Assembly: GCA_903912795.1 (NCBI GenBank)
Contig: CAIWIS010000804.1
Span: 1 to 6,670, forward strand
Direction: 5' to 3'
From: an uncultured Bacteroidales bacterium
GTDB taxonomy: Bacteria; Bacteroidota; Bacteroidia; Bacteroidales; Paludibacteraceae
Length of the DNA: 6,670 nt
The notes beneath the pieces are model-generated. The model was given only the letters and a program-made list of their open reading frames with translations, searched no databases and was not told where the DNA came from. Below, piece by piece: positions 4,978 through 6,670 of this stretch. Within the stretch, counting starts at the first letter, position 1. Each line of letters opens with the position of its first letter. Position numbers and translations under genes: made by a program.

Positions 4978-6600
4978 TCAAATTCTTTTCTTCGTTGCCG
5001 AATTATGACTTTTCACCATCTCGGTTTTTCCTTCGTCCGAAATCTGCTTTTCAAATGCAGCAAAGTAAGCCGTGAGTTTTTTAATTACTGGATTTAGTTC
5101 AGCAGAATGAATACGATTATTCACCTCGTGCACATCTGTTTTGCGCTCGAAAAGCATATTACCAAAAGCACGGTAATCGCGATTTGCAGCTGCTGCTGTT
5201 GGGTCGAGCATAATGCCCAATTTATAATCTTTGGTAATTACAGTAGCCTGACTGTAATTTTCGGAAACCATATAGCTGCGTTTGGTTGGCTTTTTGGCAG
5301 TCACCGTTTTGGCCAACGAAATACCTTGCAGTTTATAATCAGTTGGCGGTTTTTTACTACCCGTGAGTTCCATAATTGTTGGATACAAATCAATTAAACC
5401 TACCAAATCGTTGTTTTTGTAGCCTGCAGCTAGTTTTCCTTTCCAAAAAAACATAAGAGGGACTCGCAATGTCTCTTCGTACACATTATGTCCAAGCGCC
5501 GCTTTCTCAATCATGCCATGCGCACCCACAAAATCGCCATGATCCGATGTGTAAATTACAATGGTATTTTCGGCCATTCCTATTTTTTCCAATTCAGCAA
5601 AAATTTCACCAACCCGAGCATCAATTTCACTTACTAAGGCATAATACGCACCAATATAATCGCGATAAAGCTGTTCGTCTTCGGCAGCCAATCCCAGACA
5701 CCAAATTCCGGTTTTACTTTTACGTAAGGATGCCAACATAGGCGGTAGTTGGTCGGCGGGTTGATGCAAACTTTCGGGCAGTTTGAGTCCGTCATTATAC
5801 ATAGTTCCCTTTCCCCATTTGGTAATATTGTACATAGCCAAGTAGTTGGGCAGAGGATTGTATGGTTGATGCGGACGGTAAAATGAAGTGAAACAGAAAA
5901 ATGGTTTTCCTGATTGTTTGTGATTTCGGATTACATCCAATGTAAGTTCGGTTGAATATGCCTCCATAGTTGCGTTTTCGGGCAAACGGGTAGTGCGCGT
6001 TCCCATTTTGGCTGTTGGGAATTTTGTTCCCGATTTGGAATTTCCTTCAGGATATTTTCCAAATTCTGCTGCCCAATCTTCACCAAAAGCATCGGCAAAT
6101 CCCTTCTTGTCGACCCAGCTCACATAATTATCCGTAGGCGATTCCTTTGCTATATGGCTTTTATACATTGTCCAACCTTTATCAGCTCCCGAATCGAGAT
6201 GTCGCTTGCCAAAAGCATAAGTTTCATAACCATTTGCTTGAAGAGCCGCTTGCAACGAAACAGCATTTTTTACGATATTGGTCGTCAAAGGTGAATTATC
6301 CAACGCCCCAATAGTACGAGGATAAAGTCCGGTGAACAATGACATGCGTGAAGGTGCCGAAATTGCATTCTGACAATAGGCACGATTAAAAACAACACCG
6401 CCTTTTGCCATAGCATCCAAGTTTGGTGTTTTTACATCAGCATGACCTTGATAACCAAACACATCAGCTTTATGCTGATCGCTGAAAATGATGATCACAT
6501 TCGGTTTCTTTGTTGCTGCTGCCTTGGCTTGAATGGGTGCCACAATTGAAAAAGCAACAAGCGAAAGTGAGATTTTGATTTGAAGGTTTGTTGAATTCAT
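4978..6600 (-). CDS. Secreted S1-family sulfatase, serine-type
   Basis: A 540-residue arylsulfatase-type enzyme expected to remove sulfate esters, most likely from a glycan, in the periplasm or outside the cell. A signal peptide ends near residue 25-27 (IQA|KA). The alkaline-phosphatase-like fold follows: FSDQH (39-43) supplies the first metal ligand D41. S81-A-P-S-R85 is the formylglycine motif, with S81 the modified residue. SLFTGLYPRT (87-96) follows it, and GKRHL (131-135) matches the family GKxH element. YTSDHGD (350-356) supplies the second metal pair D353/H354, and GH (370-371) precedes the C-terminal subdomain. A serine at position 81 means maturation by an anaerobic-type radical-SAM enzyme (anSME), not encoded here. 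Length is normal for the family. No T9SS domain is present, unlike the downstream proteins. The substrate is unknown; S1 subfamily cannot be assigned by eye. Confidence 0.93.
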   Translation of the reverse strand: MNSTNLQIKISLSLVAFSIVAPIQAKAAATKKPNVIIIFSDQHKADVFGYQGHADVKTPNLDAMAKGGVVFNRAYCQNAISAPSRMSLFTGLYPRTIGALDNSPLTTNIVKNAVSLQAALQANGYETYAFGKRHLDSGADKGWTMYKSHIAKESPTDNYVSWVDKKGFADAFGEDWAAEFGKYPEGNSKSGTKFPTAKMGTRTTRLPENATMEAYSTELTLDVIRNHKQSGKPFFCFTSFYRPHQPYNPLPNYLAMYNITKWGKGTMYNDGLKLPESLHQPADQLPPMLASLRKSKTGIWCLGLAAEDEQLYRDYIGAYYALVSEIDARVGEIFAELEKIGMAENTIVIYTSDHGDFVGAHGMIEKAALGHNVYEETLRVPLMFFWKGKLAAGYKNNDLVGLIDLYPTIMELTGSKKPPTDYKLQGISLAKTVTAKKPTKRSYMVSENYSQATVITKDYKLGIMLDPTAAAANRDYRAFGNMLFERKTDVHEVNNRIHSAELNPVIKKLTAYFAAFEKQISDEGKTEMVKSHNSATKKRI

Positions 6601-6646
6601 TCTATTTAATTATTTGGCTAAAGCCCTATTTGATATTCTATTTTAT

Positions 6647-6666
6647 CCACCCAATAAATGGGGCGG
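6647..6666 (-). other. GC-rich hairpin upstream of the sulfatase gene
   Basis: CCACCC (6647-6652) can pair with GGGCGG (6661-6666) around an 8-base loop, with one G·U pair in minus-strand RNA. It stands out in an AT-rich intergenic region and lies 47 bases upstream of the sulfatase start. No U-tract follows it on the minus strand, so it is not a clear terminator. The 70 bases upstream of the sulfatase contain no TAnnTTTG element, so its promoter is probably further right, or the gene is the distal member of an operon. The hairpin could be a leader structure or an intercistronic processing site. The window ends four bases beyond it. Confidence 0.35.
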
Positions 6667-6670
6667 CAAT

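Noticed and set aside
6616..6625. Short palindrome GGCT-AA-AGCC upstream of the sulfatase start as a regulatory site
   Set aside because: A 4-bp stem with a 2-base loop is too short to support any claim.
1..6670. CRISPR array, tRNA, rRNA, riboswitch, toxin-antitoxin or phage genes
   Set aside because: No repeat-spacer pattern, cloverleaf, conserved RNA element or small gene pair of these kinds was seen; the intergenic regions are short and accounted for by promoters and hairpins.

Overview
The window looks like chromosomal accessory DNA from a Bacteroidota (Bacteroidetes) species. Three observations support this. Two, and probably three, of the secreted proteins end in a type IX secretion (T9SS) C-terminal domain. 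The recognisable promoters carry the Bacteroidota -7 element TAnnTTTG. Start codons are preceded by A/T-rich leaders without Shine-Dalgarno sequences. The base composition is AT-rich, especially between genes. All four genes lie on the minus strand, so transcription runs from the right end to the left end.

Layout in transcription order: (i) 6600-4978, a periplasmic or secreted S1-type sulfatase with a serine-type maturation motif, whose promoter is not visible in the 70 bases upstream; (ii) 4945-4896, a long hairpin that should end that transcript; (iii) 4892-4818, a 75-bp promoter/operator block driving a small secreted beta-rich protein (4788-3973); (iv) a second long hairpin at 3948-3909; (v) a promoter near 3811-3855 driving a two-gene operon made of a surface metallophosphoesterase with accessory domains and T9SS signal (3761-1938) and a GH99-like glycoside hydrolase with T9SS signal (1910-147); (vi) a second, almost identical copy of the 75-bp promoter block at 75-1, pointing at a gene just outside the left edge.

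The most interesting signal is non-coding. The 75-bp block occurs twice (73/75 identical, 4,817 bp apart). It contains three TTAAG-type boxes at exact 11-bp intervals, with the nearest box 10 bp upstream of a -7 element that has no -33 element. The phosphoesterase promoter has two of the same boxes at the same distance from its own -7 element (17 of 18 bases matching the block), although the rest of the promoter differs. This is the architecture of an activator-dependent promoter bound by tandem dimers of an OmpR/PhoB-type regulator, and it suggests that these secreted proteins form a small regulon. A phosphate-starvation (Pho-like) regulon is an attractive guess because one target is a phosphoesterase, but the regulator is not in the window.

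Functionally, the enzymes (sulfatase, phosphoesterase, GH99-like hydrolase) suggest extracellular attack on a decorated polysaccharide or glycoprotein glycan. No SusC/SusD pair, transporter or regulator is present, so the substrate cannot be named. The phosphoesterase has two unusual substitutions at normally conserved metallophosphoesterase histidines.
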